From Pyxidicoccus trucidator (GTDB lineage: Bacteria > Myxococcota > Myxococcia > Myxococcales > Myxococcaceae), in contig NZ_JAAIXZ010000029.1 in assembly GCF_010894435.1 (NCBI RefSeq), positions 1-64,000 of the forward strand: a DNA stretch of 64,000 nucleotides. The letters are read 5' to 3'. Shown here piece by piece: positions 9,438 to 18,565 of the stretch. The stretch's first letter is position 1. The number at the start of each line of letters is the position of its first letter. Both the position numbers and the translations under genes were made by a program. The notes beneath the pieces were generated by a model, which worked only from the letters and a program-made list of their open reading frames with translations, was not told where the DNA came from and made no database searches.

Positions 9438-9471
9438 GAAGGGCCCGGAACCTTGCGATTCCGGGCCCTTC
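9438..9471 (-). terminator. Terminator of the tRNA operon
   Basis: A perfect 13-bp inverted repeat (gaagggcccggaa at 9438-9450, ttccgggcccttc at 9459-9471) with an 8-base loop lies 4 bases beyond the tRNA-Asp 3' end. On the minus strand the stem is followed by a short pyrimidine run. It is well placed as the intrinsic terminator of the two-tRNA transcript. Confidence 0.8.
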
Positions 9472-9474
9472 TAT

Positions 9475-9551
<77 letters not shown>

Positions 9552-9559
9552 ACAACTTT

Positions 9560-9631
9560 TGGGCGGAACAGGGATTGAACCTGTGACCCTCGCCTTGTAA
9601 GGGCGACGCTCTACCGCTGAGCTATCCGCCC
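9560..9631 (-). tRNA. tRNA-Val(TAC)
   Basis: 72-base tRNA on the minus strand. The acceptor GGGCGGA pairs perfectly with TCCGCCC. The D-arm contains AGCTCAGCGGTAGAGC, and the anticodon stem-loop TCGCC-CTTACAA-GGCGA gives anticodon TAC. The T-arm contains CAGGTTCAATCCCTG. CCA is not encoded and must be added after transcription. It is the first gene of the tRNA-Val/tRNA-Asp operon. Confidence 0.95.
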
Positions 9632-9665
9632 TGAAGGCGTCCGCCGCGCTGCAACGAGGCCGGCT

Positions 9666-9692
9666 TGTATAGGCCGCGTTCGGCACTGTCAA
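9666..9692 (-). promoter_or_regulatory. Sigma-70-like promoter of the tRNA operon
   Basis: On the minus strand a consensus -35 TTGACA (9687-9692) is followed 15 bases later by TATACA (9666-9671). The -10 element ends about 35 bases before the tRNA-Val 5' end. The spacing is slightly short, but both hexamers stand out in this GC-rich sequence. Confidence 0.65.
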
Positions 9693-10034
9693 GCATACGT
9701 TTTTCGCGCCCTGATCATTCCGCCGCAGCCCCTTCGAGGAGTGAAGACGGTGCGACGCAGAGTGCCCTGACTGCTCCCCCAGCGAGGCGCCCGCCGCGCC
9801 CCGCCCCGGAGGCGCGCGAGGCGGGCCGCCGCCCTCCCCCACGAGCCGCCCGGGGGCCAGGGGCCGCCTCTGCGGCCGCCCTCCCCTTTCCGCCAGCACG
9901 ACCCGCGATGACGCCGTCCACCGGGACTTGCGGTCGCCGTCACTTATCGTGCGGGGTCTCTCAACTCTCCGTGCAACGCGGTTCCAACAGCCCGGAGTCG
10001 GGGCTGCTCGAGGGTCGAACCCGGCGGGCCGCAG
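9693..10034. other. Gene-free GC-rich stretch
   Basis: Apart from the tRNA promoter region at its left end I see no gene here. Open frames exist only because of extreme GC content; their translations are Arg/Pro/Ala-rich with no start context, no motif and no codon-position bias of a real gene. Confidence 0.5.
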
Positions 10035-10829
10035 CTACACGGCGATGGCGACGGTCAGCGTCGCCACGTAGCCGTCCGTGGTGTTGCCGGTGACGGCCGC
10101 CAGCTGCGAGTCCGAGCCGTCGCTGAACACGTTGTCGCTGCTGAGGCTGACCTGCCGCAGGTTGCTGACGCTCGCCGAGTAGCCGGTGGTGGCGTACACC
10201 TCGTCGCACGGGGCCTTGGGCAGCGCCAGCTGCGAGACGGCCACCTTGTTCCCCGACGCCGTCGCCGACGCCAGGCTCGGGTAGACCTCGAAGTGGATGT
10301 GCGGCCAGCGCCCCGAGTAACACGCGGGGAAGATGGTCGTGAACGTCAGCTGCCCGTTCGCATCCGTCTGCTGCACCCCGCGCAGGTAGTTCTCGCCCGT
10401 CACCCCGGAGGAGTAGAGCGAGTACCGGCCCTCGCGGTCGCAGTGCCACAGGTAGATGGCGTACCCCTGCAGCGGCTCGCACGTGCCCGAGGCGTTGACG
10501 AGCGTCAGCGTGACGGTCAGCGGGATGCCCCCCGCCGTCGCCGTGCCCGTCCCCACGCTCGTACGGATGTCGCTCCGGACGATGCCCGTCTGCGTCAGCA
10601 CGTTGGGACCGTTCGAGCCGTCCCCCGGATACGGGCCCGCCGTCTCCGTCGGAATCCGGGTGCACGAGCCGTCACCCGGGTCTTCCGTTCCCGGCGAGTC
10701 GTCTCCGCCACAGCCGACCAGGGGCAGCAGACTCGCCCCCAGGGCGAAGCGCAGCAGCGTCCTGCGCTCCAGGTTGGCGCGAAGCAGCTTCAGGTCCTGC
10801 GCCAGGCCGCCATCGTCATGCTCGTGCAT
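10035..10829 (-). CDS. Intradiol ring-cleavage dioxygenase-like lipoprotein
   Basis: 264 residues. The N-terminus has a twin-arginine motif (RRTLLRFALG) and a lipobox ending LVGC, so export through Tat and lipidation are likely. The body matches the intradiol dioxygenase fold: an early PTETAGPYPGDGS segment typical of the family, WHCDREGRYSLYSSG with a candidate ligand tyrosine, and GRWPHIHFEV with the two histidine ligands. Classical members cleave catechols using Fe(III) bound by two Tyr and two His. Exported relatives are common in soil bacteria, but their substrates are mostly unknown. The second Tyr ligand is not securely placed (the segment before GRWPHIH has ACYSGRW). Confidence 0.85.
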   Translation of the reverse strand: MHEHDDGGLAQDLKLLRANLERRTLLRFALGASLLPLVGCGGDDSPGTEDPGDGSCTRIPTETAGPYPGDGSNGPNVLTQTGIVRSDIRTSVGTGTATAGGIPLTVTLTLVNASGTCEPLQGYAIYLWHCDREGRYSLYSSGVTGENYLRGVQQTDANGQLTFTTIFPACYSGRWPHIHFEVYPSLASATASGNKVAVSQLALPKAPCDEVYATTGYSASVSNLRQVSLSSDNVFSDGSDSQLAAVTGNTTDGYVATLTVAIAV

Positions 10830-10895
10830 CGTGAATCCTTTCCCGCCCGGTCAGGGCCATGGAGCAGATTCCAACCGAGACACCTTGCGAAATGC

Positions 10896-11756
10896 TTAAG
10901 CCGCGACCACCGGCGCGTCGGCGGGCTCCGGGAGCGCGTCGAAGCTCTCGAAGGGGTTCTCCAGCATCTCCCGCAGCGTGTTGGCCAGCACTCCCGCGTG
11001 GAACCCGTCGATGAAGCGGTGGTCGAATGTGGCGTTGATGTTCATCACCTTGCCCGGCACCACCTTGCCGTCCTCCACCACCGGCACCTCCTTCACCGCG
11101 CCCGGCGCGACGAAGATGGGCACCCGCGTGTACGGCGCCAGCGGCACGTACGCCGTGTCCAGCCCCAGCGAGCCCACGTTGGTGATGATGGCCGAGCCAA
11201 ACGCGTCCTTCGGCATGCCGAACCGGCTCAGGTCCAGGTTCAGCGTGTACATGAAGAAGGACAGCAGCCACGTGAAGGTGTTCAGGAAGAGGTACGGAAT
11301 CTTCTGAATCGTCCCCTTGCCCTTCTCCAGCGCCACGTCGCGGCGCTCACGCACCCGGCGCACCGCCTCCTCCAGGTCGTTGGCAATCTCGCGCAGGCTC
11401 TTCTTGTCCGCGTCCTCGATGCGCGCCGAGGTGAGGTCCACCTTCCCGCCGTCCGTCTGCACCACCAGCGTGGAGAGCGTCACCCGCTGGCGCAGGTAGA
11501 TGCGGTTGTAGCGGAGGATGGCGTTCGCGTCCGGGCAGCGGCGCAGCGCCTCCCCCATCGCCTTCGCCACCAGGTGCGTCACCGTGAGCCGCACGCCCGT
11601 GCGCTGGCGGAAGGCCTCGATGTACGCCATCGCCTTGTCCATGCGCACCGTCAGCGTCCCGTAGACGGTGGGGTCGTACGCCGTCTTCCAGCTTCCAATC
11701 GCCAGCTTGCGGAAGCTCGACAGGTCTCGCTTCGGAATCAACTCCAGGTGCGGCAT
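10896..11756 (-). CDS. 2-oxoacid dehydrogenase E2-type acyltransferase without lipoyl domain
   Basis: 286-residue protein matching the catalytic (CoA-acyltransferase) domain of dihydrolipoamide acyltransferases. The active-site HRFIDG, equivalent to HxxxDG, lies near residues 251-256, and NVGSLGLDTAYVPL is the family's preceding signature. There is no lipoyl or E1/E3-binding domain, and a hydrophobic segment sits near residues 155-172 (LFLNTFTWLLSFFMYTL). Stand-alone domains like this occur in several bacteria and probably acylate something other than a lipoyl arm. No E1/E3 genes are nearby. Its stop lies 66 bases beyond the dioxygenase-like gene's start on the same strand, so co-transcription is possible. 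Confidence 0.85.
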   Translation of the reverse strand: MPHLELIPKRDLSSFRKLAIGSWKTAYDPTVYGTLTVRMDKAMAYIEAFRQRTGVRLTVTHLVAKAMGEALRRCPDANAILRYNRIYLRQRVTLSTLVVQTDGGKVDLTSARIEDADKKSLREIANDLEEAVRRVRERRDVALEKGKGTIQKIPYLFLNTFTWLLSFFMYTLNLDLSRFGMPKDAFGSAIITNVGSLGLDTAYVPLAPYTRVPIFVAPGAVKEVPVVEDGKVVPGKVMNINATFDHRFIDGFHAGVLANTLREMLENPFESFDALPEPADAPVVAA

Positions 11757-12295
11757 GGACTCGGTCCCTCCTTCGGAACGGGTGCGCGGTGGGGGACGCA
11801 GTGTCGCGGCTTCTCCCCTCCAAAGGGAAGGGAGGGGCCCCAGCGTCTCCCTGCCTGCTCACCAGTCCGCGACGCGGCGCATCATGAAATGGGGCTCCGG
11901 AACGGCGGCGACGCGGCCCCACCTCGGGGGCCCGAAGCGCACCGCGAGGGAGTCACCGACGCCTGCCAGCGCCCCCAAGCGCCGCTCGCCCGCGTCCCGT
12001 AGGGCCCCGTGTCCCCGCGACGCAGGTGGACGCGGCTGCCCGCTCCGGCAGGCCGGCCGCCCCATGCAATGACTTATCAAGAGCCGCTCAACCCGCACTG
12101 CGTGACAAGGCGCCCGGAAACCAGCGGTTGCAGCCAGGTCTCGTCTACATGTCTCAGCATGGCGCCCGTGCAGGCGGCCTCGGGGTCAGCCCCCACCCAT
12201 TGTTATCAAGTCACATTCTGGACATAAGGTTTCGCAGCCTCGGCCCGGGCTACATCCCCCCTACTTCCTCCCCCCGGGTTCCGGCGCAGCCCCCC
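11757..12295. other. Intergenic region between divergent genes
   Basis: About 540 bases upstream of both the E2-like gene (minus) and the STAS gene (plus). A minus-strand frame at 11859-12098 ends PHFMMRRVADW and could be a tiny gene or a remnant, but it has no good start signal. A less GC-rich segment around 12190-12235 is a candidate promoter region for the STAS gene; no clear hexamers are assignable. Confidence 0.4.
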
Positions 12296-12994
12296 ATGCT
12301 CGTGCCGCAACCGGAGTCCCCCATCGTCGGCGTCCACCAGGACCGCCTGGAGCGCGTGCGCGACGTGCTCGCGATGATTTCCCTGGGCGAGTTCGACCCG
12401 TCCCAGCACCTCATCCCCCTGGCGGAGGAGGACGCGTTCTCCTCGTTCGAGGAGACCATCAACCTGTTCGCCCGGCAGCTTCACGCCTCGGTGCGGGAGA
12501 ACGCGCAGTCCATCCAGAAGCTGGAGGCCGCCCGGAGCGAGCTGGAGGAGAAGCTGGCCACCATCGAGCAGCAGCGCCTGGCCATCCGCGACTTGTCCAC
12601 GCCCATCATCGAGCTGTGGGACAACATCCTGACGCTGCCCATCGTCGGCGTCATGGACACGCAGCGCTCCGTGGAGATGACCGAGCGGCTCCTCCAGCGC
12701 ATCTCCCAGGGCAAGGCCCGCTGCGCCATCATCGACATCACCGGCGTGGAGGTCGTCGACACCGCGACGGCCAACCACTTCGTGAAGATGGTGGCCGCCG
12801 CGCGCCTGCTCGGCACCCACTGCGTCATCACCGGCATCAGCCCCATCATCGCCCAGACGCTGACCCAGATTGGCGTGGAGCTGCGCGGCGTGAAGACGCT
12901 CGCCACCCTCCGGGACGGCATCCAGGAGTGCCTGCTCCACCTCCGCAACAGCTCCGCCCTCGGCACCTTCCAGGCCAGCACCCGCGGCGCCTGA
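12296..12994 (+). CDS. RsbR/stressosome-like STAS-domain regulator
   Basis: 232 residues from the ATG at 12296. Residues 1-70 form an N-terminal helical region, then a coiled-coil-like Glu/Gln-rich stretch (about 72-100) leads into a C-terminal STAS domain. The STAS domain holds IIDITGVEVVDTATANHFVK, closely resembling the RsbRA/RsbS core, where a Thr/Ser in this loop is phosphorylated by an RsbT-type kinase. It probably acts in the cytoplasm in a partner-switching or stressosome-like relay. No RsbT, RsbS or RsbU gene is adjacent. An in-frame start at 12026 exists, but its extra residues are low-complexity. The next gene follows after 38 bases, likely in one transcript. Confidence 0.8.
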   Translation: MLVPQPESPIVGVHQDRLERVRDVLAMISLGEFDPSQHLIPLAEEDAFSSFEETINLFARQLHASVRENAQSIQKLEAARSELEEKLATIEQQRLAIRDLSTPIIELWDNILTLPIVGVMDTQRSVEMTERLLQRISQGKARCAIIDITGVEVVDTATANHFVKMVAAARLLGTHCVITGISPIIAQTLTQIGVELRGVKTLATLRDGIQECLLHLRNSSALGTFQASTRGA

Positions 12995-13032
12995 GCGCCC
13001 CGCGCTGAAGCCCCTTCAACAGAGACTTCTCA

Positions 13033-13629
13033 ATGACAGACATCTCAGCCTATCGCGGCATCACCGTCAGCGGATCCAGCACCATCACCATCATCGATGC
13101 CGTCAAGGGCTTCTCGGTCCTCGTCGAGGAGTTGATGCAGACGATGAAGATCCAGACGCGCAACGCCGAGGGCAGGCCCGCGGTGGACCCGAAGGCCTGG
13201 TACCCACTCGAGAACTACATGCCCGTCTACAAGAAGATTGAGACCCTGCTCGGGGGACGGGGACTCGAGAAGGTGGGCTCGATGATTCCCCAGTTCGCTG
13301 AGTTCCCGCCCAACATCCGCGACATCCACTCGGCCCTGGCCGCCATCGACGTCGCCTACCACATGAACCACTGCAAGGACGGGAAGGTGATGTTCGACCC
13401 GTCGACGGGGGAGATGCTGGAGGGAATCGGGCACGTCCGGTACCAGCCCGTGGCCGGGAAGAACGAAATCGCCGTGGTGTGTGACGACTTCTATCCGTGC
13501 CGCTTCAACGTGGGACTCATCCGGGGCATGGCCCAGCGCTTCGAGCCCAAGGCCACCCTCACCCATGGCCCGAACCAGGACTGCCGACTGAAGGGTGCGA
13601 CGAGCTGCACCTACGTCATCAACTGGTGA
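13033..13629 (+). CDS. Putative sensor partner of the STAS protein (V4R/haem-NO-like fold suspected)
   Basis: 198-residue soluble protein. The middle contains YPLENYMPVYKKIETLLGG followed by a helical section, and the C-terminal third reads like a V4R or related ligand-binding module ending in a conserved-looking Cys pair (QDCRLKGATSCTYVINW). No signal peptide or membrane segment is present. It follows the STAS gene closely and probably supplies or receives its input signal. I cannot name the family with certainty: myxobacterial paralogous family TIGR02265 and V4R domains are both candidates. Confidence 0.7.
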   Translation: MTDISAYRGITVSGSSTITIIDAVKGFSVLVEELMQTMKIQTRNAEGRPAVDPKAWYPLENYMPVYKKIETLLGGRGLEKVGSMIPQFAEFPPNIRDIHSALAAIDVAYHMNHCKDGKVMFDPSTGEMLEGIGHVRYQPVAGKNEIAVVCDDFYPCRFNVGLIRGMAQRFEPKATLTHGPNQDCRLKGATSCTYVINW

Positions 13630-13697
13630 GGCCACCCGGCCCTTCGCGCGGAGCCACCGTGGCCCGGCCCCGCGCGAGGTCCCCTGGCTTCCGGTGA

Positions 13698-16694
13698 CTA
13701 CGGCCGCAGCTTCAGGCGCAGCAGGTCCCCGCGCCGGGACAGCGGCGTGTACCAGGTGCCGTCCAGCTCGAACGGCCCGGTGAAGTGGACCGAGGCCACG
13801 AGGCCATCCGACGTCGCGGTGATTCGCAGCGGAGCCTCCAGCGCGTCGAAGACGCGGACCCAGCGAGTCTCCAGGCCGCCGCCAAAGGCCGCCAGCGTGG
13901 GCTGTGACTCGTCACTGGCCGCCCAGCCCACCGGGCCCAGCCCGAAGTCGCTGCCGCCGCCCTCCTGCGAGGTGATGATGGTGCCCGCCGCGTCCACGGT
14001 GAAGTCGTGGAAGTAATGCCGTGGGAACTGGCGCAGTGACACGTCCGCGCCCGTGCTGGAGAGCAGCCCCAGGAAGCCGTCGCGCGGGCCGCCCTCGTAG
14101 TCGTCCGGCTCGCTGCTGGCGTAGTCCTGGCCGGCGAACGTGAAGCGCCCCCCGAAGTGGCCCGCGAAGACCACGCGGCCGTCCGGCAGCACGTCCACGC
14201 CCGTCAGGTCGCTCCAGAGGACCGGGAGGACGCGGGACCAGGTGTAGGCGCCGTCCACCGTGTACCGCGCGACGAAGGCGCCGCGCTCGGTGAGGGCTCC
14301 GCCTCCGAAGTCGGTGCCCGTGCCCGCCCAGCCGGCGAGGGTGACGTTCTCCGCGCCGTCCACGACGACGCTGCCCACCCGCGTGCCGCGCAGGCTGTTG
14401 GCCTTCAGCACCTTCGACCAGAGGTGCGCGCCGTCCCACTGGAGCTTCAGGACGAAGGAGTTGGGGTACTCGTCGTCGTACGGAAAGGCCTTGCCCGAGT
14501 ACACCGGGCCCGCCCCGAAGTCCGTGTAGCCCCAGTACGTGCCCACGAGCACCGCGCTGCCGTGCGCGTCCGTGGCGAGGTCCAGCACGTCCATGGGGTT
14601 GTCGAGGCGCTCCTCGTATGTGTCGAACCAGGCGGTGAAGCCGCGCGTCCAATCCACCGCGCCCGACGGCGTGAGCTTGATGACCACCAGGCCCGTGCCC
14701 TGCGGGAGCGGGCCCTTCCCCAGGTCCGGACTGCCCGAGTAGCTGCCCGCCACCAGGACGTTGCCCAGCGTCGTCACCACCACCTTGCCCAGACTCAGGC
14801 CCGCCTGCGTGAAGGTGCGCGTCCACGCCACGGTGCCGTCCGCGCGGTGCAGGGTGATGACGTCGGTCTGCTCGGCCGAGGGCAGCGCGCCCGGCGTCTG
14901 CTCCACCGTGCTCAGGGCGGCGAACCCACCGCCCGGCGCGGGAGCGACGTGGACAGAGCGCTCCGCGAGCGAGCCACCCGACTGCCGCGCCCACGCGGTG
15001 GTGCCCGAGGGCTTCGTGCCCCGGTAGGAGCAGAAGGCGTCACTCTCATAGACGATGACGAGCCGGGGCGCGCCGGAGAGGAGGCCCTTCTCCTCCGCCT
15101 CCCTGGAGACGAAGGCCGTGCCGTCCGTGCTGTCCGGATGGAGCGCGAAGGAGTACCGGCCCGAGGCCGTCACCACGCCCGTCACGTCGTACTCCACCCA
15201 CTGGTCCCTGCCGACGGCGCCCAGGTCGCCCAGGGCGCTGCCCGTCACCGCCGGGCGGTGGTTCCAGTCCGTCGTCGCCCCGTCGAACGGCGCCGCCCGG
15301 AACAGCCGGGGCCCGTTCCCCGTCGCGTCCACCGCGTACAGGCGCAGCAGCACGCGGCGCACCTGCCCGGCGCCCAGCGTCACGTCGAAGTCCAGGAAGC
15401 CCTCCGCGCGAGGCTCCGCGTCCACCCGCACCGAGGCCTCATGCTGGAACGTCCGGTCCGCCGGGTCCGCCGTGGCGTACGTGTCATGCGAGGCGGAGAC
15501 CGAGTGGGAGAACACATCCGTGCGCGTCAGGCACGCATCCGTGGGAGCGGCCCGGGGCGCCCCCGTCCAGACGAGGAGCGCGGGGCGGCGCGCGGAGTCC
15601 ATGCTCTCGCGCGAGGAGAACGTCACCCCGTCGCTCGACGTCCCGTACAGCCCGAGCGTGTACTCGCCGTTGCCGCGCACCAGGTCCGTCACGTCGTAGT
15701 CCGCGTACGCACCCGCGGCGATGACCTGGGAGTCGTCCAGCGCCGCGCCCACCTTCGCCGGGCGGGAGGTCCAGGTGGCGGACGACTCGCTCCAGCCGCC
15801 CTGCGTCGCGTACACCGCCGGCCCGTCCTCCGTGCCCGCGCTGGCGTACAGGCGCAGCACCGCGCGCTGCACCGTCTCCGGCAGGCCCTGCACCGAGAAG
15901 CGCAGGTGCACCTCCTGCTGTGGCGAGCTGTCCGCGATGAGCGACGTGGAGGCGCCCCCGCTGGACGCGCCCGGGTTGTCCGCGGAGACGTACGTGTCGG
16001 CCGATGGGGAGAAGCTCACCGGTGCGCTCGCGGACACCAGCGGCGCGGGGGCCGGCCACGGGTGGTCCGCGGCGGACTCCACGGTGAGGACGAGCTGCGG
16101 GCGCAGCGCCGGGTCGGGGTGCTCGCTCGACGCGAGCGTGACACCGTCCGTGCTGTCCGCCGCCAGGTAGAGCCGGATGACGCCGCCCTCGTAGAAGTAG
16201 ACGCTCGTCACGTCCAGCTCCAGCCACGTGCCGCTCGCGACGGCGCCCGCGCTCGCGACGGCCCAGTACTCGCAGCAGTCCGGGCGGGTGTTCCAGGTGT
16301 CCGCCTCGTTCCAGTCGCCGGCTCCCGGCGGGTCATACACGGTGGGCCCGTCGGCGGAGCCGTCCAGCGCGTACAGGCGCAGCCGCGCCGCCATCACCCT
16401 CCCCTCCAGGTCCGGCACGCTGAACTTGAAGTACGCCTGGGACTCCGGAGAGAGGTCCACCTCCAGCGTCGGAGAGGAGCCGTAGCTCGTCCCCGGCGTC
16501 GTCGCCACCACGTGCGTGTCCGCGAGCGCACCCAGCGTCACAGTCTGCTTCGTCAGCTCCACCCGCCGGGTGTCCAGGTCGCTGGAGCCCCCCGTGGAAC
16601 TTCCCGCCTCACCCTGGGGACTCCCGCACCCCGCCAGGAGCGCGAGCGCCACACCCAGGCCCCATCCCACCACCGCCGCTGTCTTCCTTCTCAC
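13698..16694 (-). CDS. Lipoprotein with three DNRLRE domains and a repeat propeller
   Basis: 998 residues with a lipobox ending LLAGCG. Three DNRLRE-type domains follow (each starting near ADTHV, ADTYV or HDTYA and containing a WNxRP motif in a beta-sandwich of about 165 residues); these are related to CBM96-type carbohydrate binding. The C-terminal ~430 residues contain SBBP/propeller-like repeats such as GNVLVAGSYSGSPDLG and FGAGPVYSG. It is probably an outer-membrane-anchored, glycan- or surface-binding protein. The start at 16694 gives the lipoprotein signal directly. The partner substrate is unknown. It is convergent with the V4R-like gene and divergent from the MFS gene. Confidence 0.85.
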   Translation of the reverse strand: MRRKTAAVVGWGLGVALALLAGCGSPQGEAGSSTGGSSDLDTRRVELTKQTVTLGALADTHVVATTPGTSYGSSPTLEVDLSPESQAYFKFSVPDLEGRVMAARLRLYALDGSADGPTVYDPPGAGDWNEADTWNTRPDCCEYWAVASAGAVASGTWLELDVTSVYFYEGGVIRLYLAADSTDGVTLASSEHPDPALRPQLVLTVESAADHPWPAPAPLVSASAPVSFSPSADTYVSADNPGASSGGASTSLIADSSPQQEVHLRFSVQGLPETVQRAVLRLYASAGTEDGPAVYATQGGWSESSATWTSRPAKVGAALDDSQVIAAGAYADYDVTDLVRGNGEYTLGLYGTSSDGVTFSSRESMDSARRPALLVWTGAPRAAPTDACLTRTDVFSHSVSASHDTYATADPADRTFQHEASVRVDAEPRAEGFLDFDVTLGAGQVRRVLLRLYAVDATGNGPRLFRAAPFDGATTDWNHRPAVTGSALGDLGAVGRDQWVEYDVTGVVTASGRYSFALHPDSTDGTAFVSREAEEKGLLSGAPRLVIVYESDAFCSYRGTKPSGTTAWARQSGGSLAERSVHVAPAPGGGFAALSTVEQTPGALPSAEQTDVITLHRADGTVAWTRTFTQAGLSLGKVVVTTLGNVLVAGSYSGSPDLGKGPLPQGTGLVVIKLTPSGAVDWTRGFTAWFDTYEERLDNPMDVLDLATDAHGSAVLVGTYWGYTDFGAGPVYSGKAFPYDDEYPNSFVLKLQWDGAHLWSKVLKANSLRGTRVGSVVVDGAENVTLAGWAGTGTDFGGGALTERGAFVARYTVDGAYTWSRVLPVLWSDLTGVDVLPDGRVVFAGHFGGRFTFAGQDYASSEPDDYEGGPRDGFLGLLSSTGADVSLRQFPRHYFHDFTVDAAGTIITSQEGGGSDFGLGPVGWAASDESQPTLAAFGGGLETRWVRVFDALEAPLRITATSDGLVASVHFTGPFELDGTWYTPLSRRGDLLRLKLRP

Positions 16695-16932
16695 ACGCCG
16701 CCTCCCTCAAGCCCCATGGGAGCGCTGGATGAGCAACGGGTGCGCCATTCCCCGGGACGATGCGCGGCGCGACGCTTCCGCCGAGCTGGCGGGAGGCGGC
16801 CCTCGCGACAGGGCGGGTGCCTGGCCGCCCGCCCCCCAGACAGGCGTCGACCCGAGGCGCCTCCGGGCCTAGGTTCCCAGGAGCACGCCCCCGCGGACCT
16901 CCCGCCGGGCCAGGAGAAGGAGCAGGCACGGG

Positions 16933-18273
16933 ATGCAGGCACGGGGCTCCGGGGAGCAGCGCCCACGCGGCGGGTGGAGGTTCCTGCTCCGGGCCCTGGG
17001 CCACCGCAACTACCGGCTCTTCTTCGCCGGACAGAGCGTGTCGCTCATCGGCACGTGGCTCACCCGCGTGGCCACCGCCTGGCTGGTGTACCGGCTCACG
17101 GGCTCGGCGCTGCTGCTGGGCGTCATCGGATTCTGCGGGCAGATTCCGTCCTTCATCCTGGGCCCCTTCGCGGGCGTCCTCGTGGACCGGTGGAACCGCC
17201 ACCGGCTGCTGGTGGTGACGCAGGTGCTGGCGATGCTCCAGTCGCTCGCGCTGGCGGTGCTCGCCCTCTCCGGCCACATCGCCGTGTGGCACGTCGCCGC
17301 GCTCAGCGTGTTCCAGGGGCTCATCAACGCCTTCGACATGCCGGCGCGGCAGTCCTTCGTCGTGGAGATGGTGGAGGACCGCGCGGACCTGCCCAATGCC
17401 ATCGCCCTCAACTCGTCCATGTTCAACGGGGCGCGGCTGCTGGGGCCGTCCGTCGCCGGGGCCCTCATCGCGCTGGTGGGCGAGGGCGGCTGCTTTCTCA
17501 TCGACAGCGTCAGCTACCTCGCGGTGATTGCCTCGCTGCTGGTCATGCGCATCACCCCGCGAGTGAGGGAGCACCAGCCCCAGCACGTCCTCACCGAATT
17601 GAAGGAGGGCTTCCTGTACTCCTTCCACTTCCCGCCCGTGCGGGCGCTGCTGGGACTCATCGCCGTGGTGAGCCTGATGGGCATGCCCCTCACCACGCTG
17701 ATGCCGGTGATGGCCTCGGAGGTGCTCGAGGGCGGGCCCAACACGCTGGGCTTCCTGATGGCCGCGTCGGGCCTGGGGGCGCTCGGGGGCGCGCTGTTCC
17801 TGGCGTCCCGCCGCTCCGTGCGCGGGCTGGGCGGCGTCATCTTCACCACCACCCTGCTCTTCGGCGTCGGGCTGGTGGCCTTCGCCGCGTCGCGGCACCT
17901 GGCCCTGTCGCTCGTCACCATGGTGCTCTGCGGCTTCGGGATGATGGTGACGACCGCGGCCAGCAACACCGTCCTGCAGACCATCGTCGAGGAGCGGATG
18001 CGCGGGCGGTTGATGAGCTTCTACGTCATGGCCTTCATGGGCACCGCGCCCTTCGGCAGCCTGCTGGCCGGCGTGATGGCCACGCACATCGGCGCGCCGG
18101 GGACGCTCGCCATCGGCGGGGGCATGTGCCTGCTGGGCGCCGCGTGGTTCCGGAGGAAGCTGCCCGCGCTGCGCGAGCGCGTGCGCCCCATCTACGTCCG
18201 CCTGGGCATCATCCCCGAGGTGGCCACCGGCATCGACATGGCCGCGGAGCGCTCCGGCCCCCGGGAGAGCTGA
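16933..18273 (+). CDS. MFS exporter (EntS/DHA3-like)
   Basis: 446 residues with about 11-12 hydrophobic segments. The first helix region (NYRLFFAGQSVSLIGTWLTR) and the loop GVLVDRWNRHRLL are typical of the EntS/DHA3 branch of the major facilitator superfamily, whose members export siderophores or macrolides by proton antiport. The ATG at 16933 follows a purine-rich AGGAGAAGGAGC sequence. No biosynthetic genes lie nearby, so the cargo cannot be predicted. It is divergent from the DNRLRE lipoprotein across about 240 bases. Confidence 0.88.
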   Translation: MQARGSGEQRPRGGWRFLLRALGHRNYRLFFAGQSVSLIGTWLTRVATAWLVYRLTGSALLLGVIGFCGQIPSFILGPFAGVLVDRWNRHRLLVVTQVLAMLQSLALAVLALSGHIAVWHVAALSVFQGLINAFDMPARQSFVVEMVEDRADLPNAIALNSSMFNGARLLGPSVAGALIALVGEGGCFLIDSVSYLAVIASLLVMRITPRVREHQPQHVLTELKEGFLYSFHFPPVRALLGLIAVVSLMGMPLTTLMPVMASEVLEGGPNTLGFLMAASGLGALGGALFLASRRSVRGLGGVIFTTTLLFGVGLVAFAASRHLALSLVTMVLCGFGMMVTTAASNTVLQTIVEERMRGRLMSFYVMAFMGTAPFGSLLAGVMATHIGAPGTLAIGGGMCLLGAAWFRRKLPALRERVRPIYVRLGIIPEVATGIDMAAERSGPRES

Positions 18274-18312
18274 GGCAGGTGGCACGCCCCACCTCGGAGC
18301 GTGCGACCTCGC

Positions 18313-18501
18313 TCAGCCCTCGGCGCTGCCCGGTGTCTTGTCCGGGTCCGGCCAGGGATGCGTCCGGTGCGGCGCCTCCTCGTCGTCGCCCTCGGCACAG
18401 CCCGGCGTGTGGCCCGGTTCCTCATCCTCGTAGGCGCCCTGACGCTCCAGCGCTTCCTCCTCCGGCTCCGTCATGCGCCGGGGGTCCTTGATGTCCGGCA
18501 T
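18313..18501 (-). CDS. Small acidic hypothetical protein
   Basis: A 62-residue acidic protein (MPDIKDPRRMTEPEEEALER followed by more Glu/Asp, His and Pro). A strong ribosome-binding site, AGGGAGGA, lies 5 bases before the ATG at 18501, which supports a real gene. It is probably intrinsically disordered, with no motif recognised. It converges with the MFS gene. Confidence 0.65.
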   Translation of the reverse strand: MPDIKDPRRMTEPEEEALERQGAYEDEEPGHTPGCAEGDDEEAPHRTHPWPDPDKTPGSAEG

Positions 18502-18565
18502 GGGTTCCTCCCTTCTACGAAGATAGTCAGCCATGGGAAGATGAGGACTCGCACCGGAGGCACGC

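Noticed and set aside
14157-18491. A 1444-codon open frame on the plus strand, antisense to the DNRLRE lipoprotein and overlapping the MFS gene
   Set aside because: Translation is Arg/His/Gly-rich without domains; the opposite or alternative frames encode clear signal peptides and families. It exists because of extreme GC codon bias.
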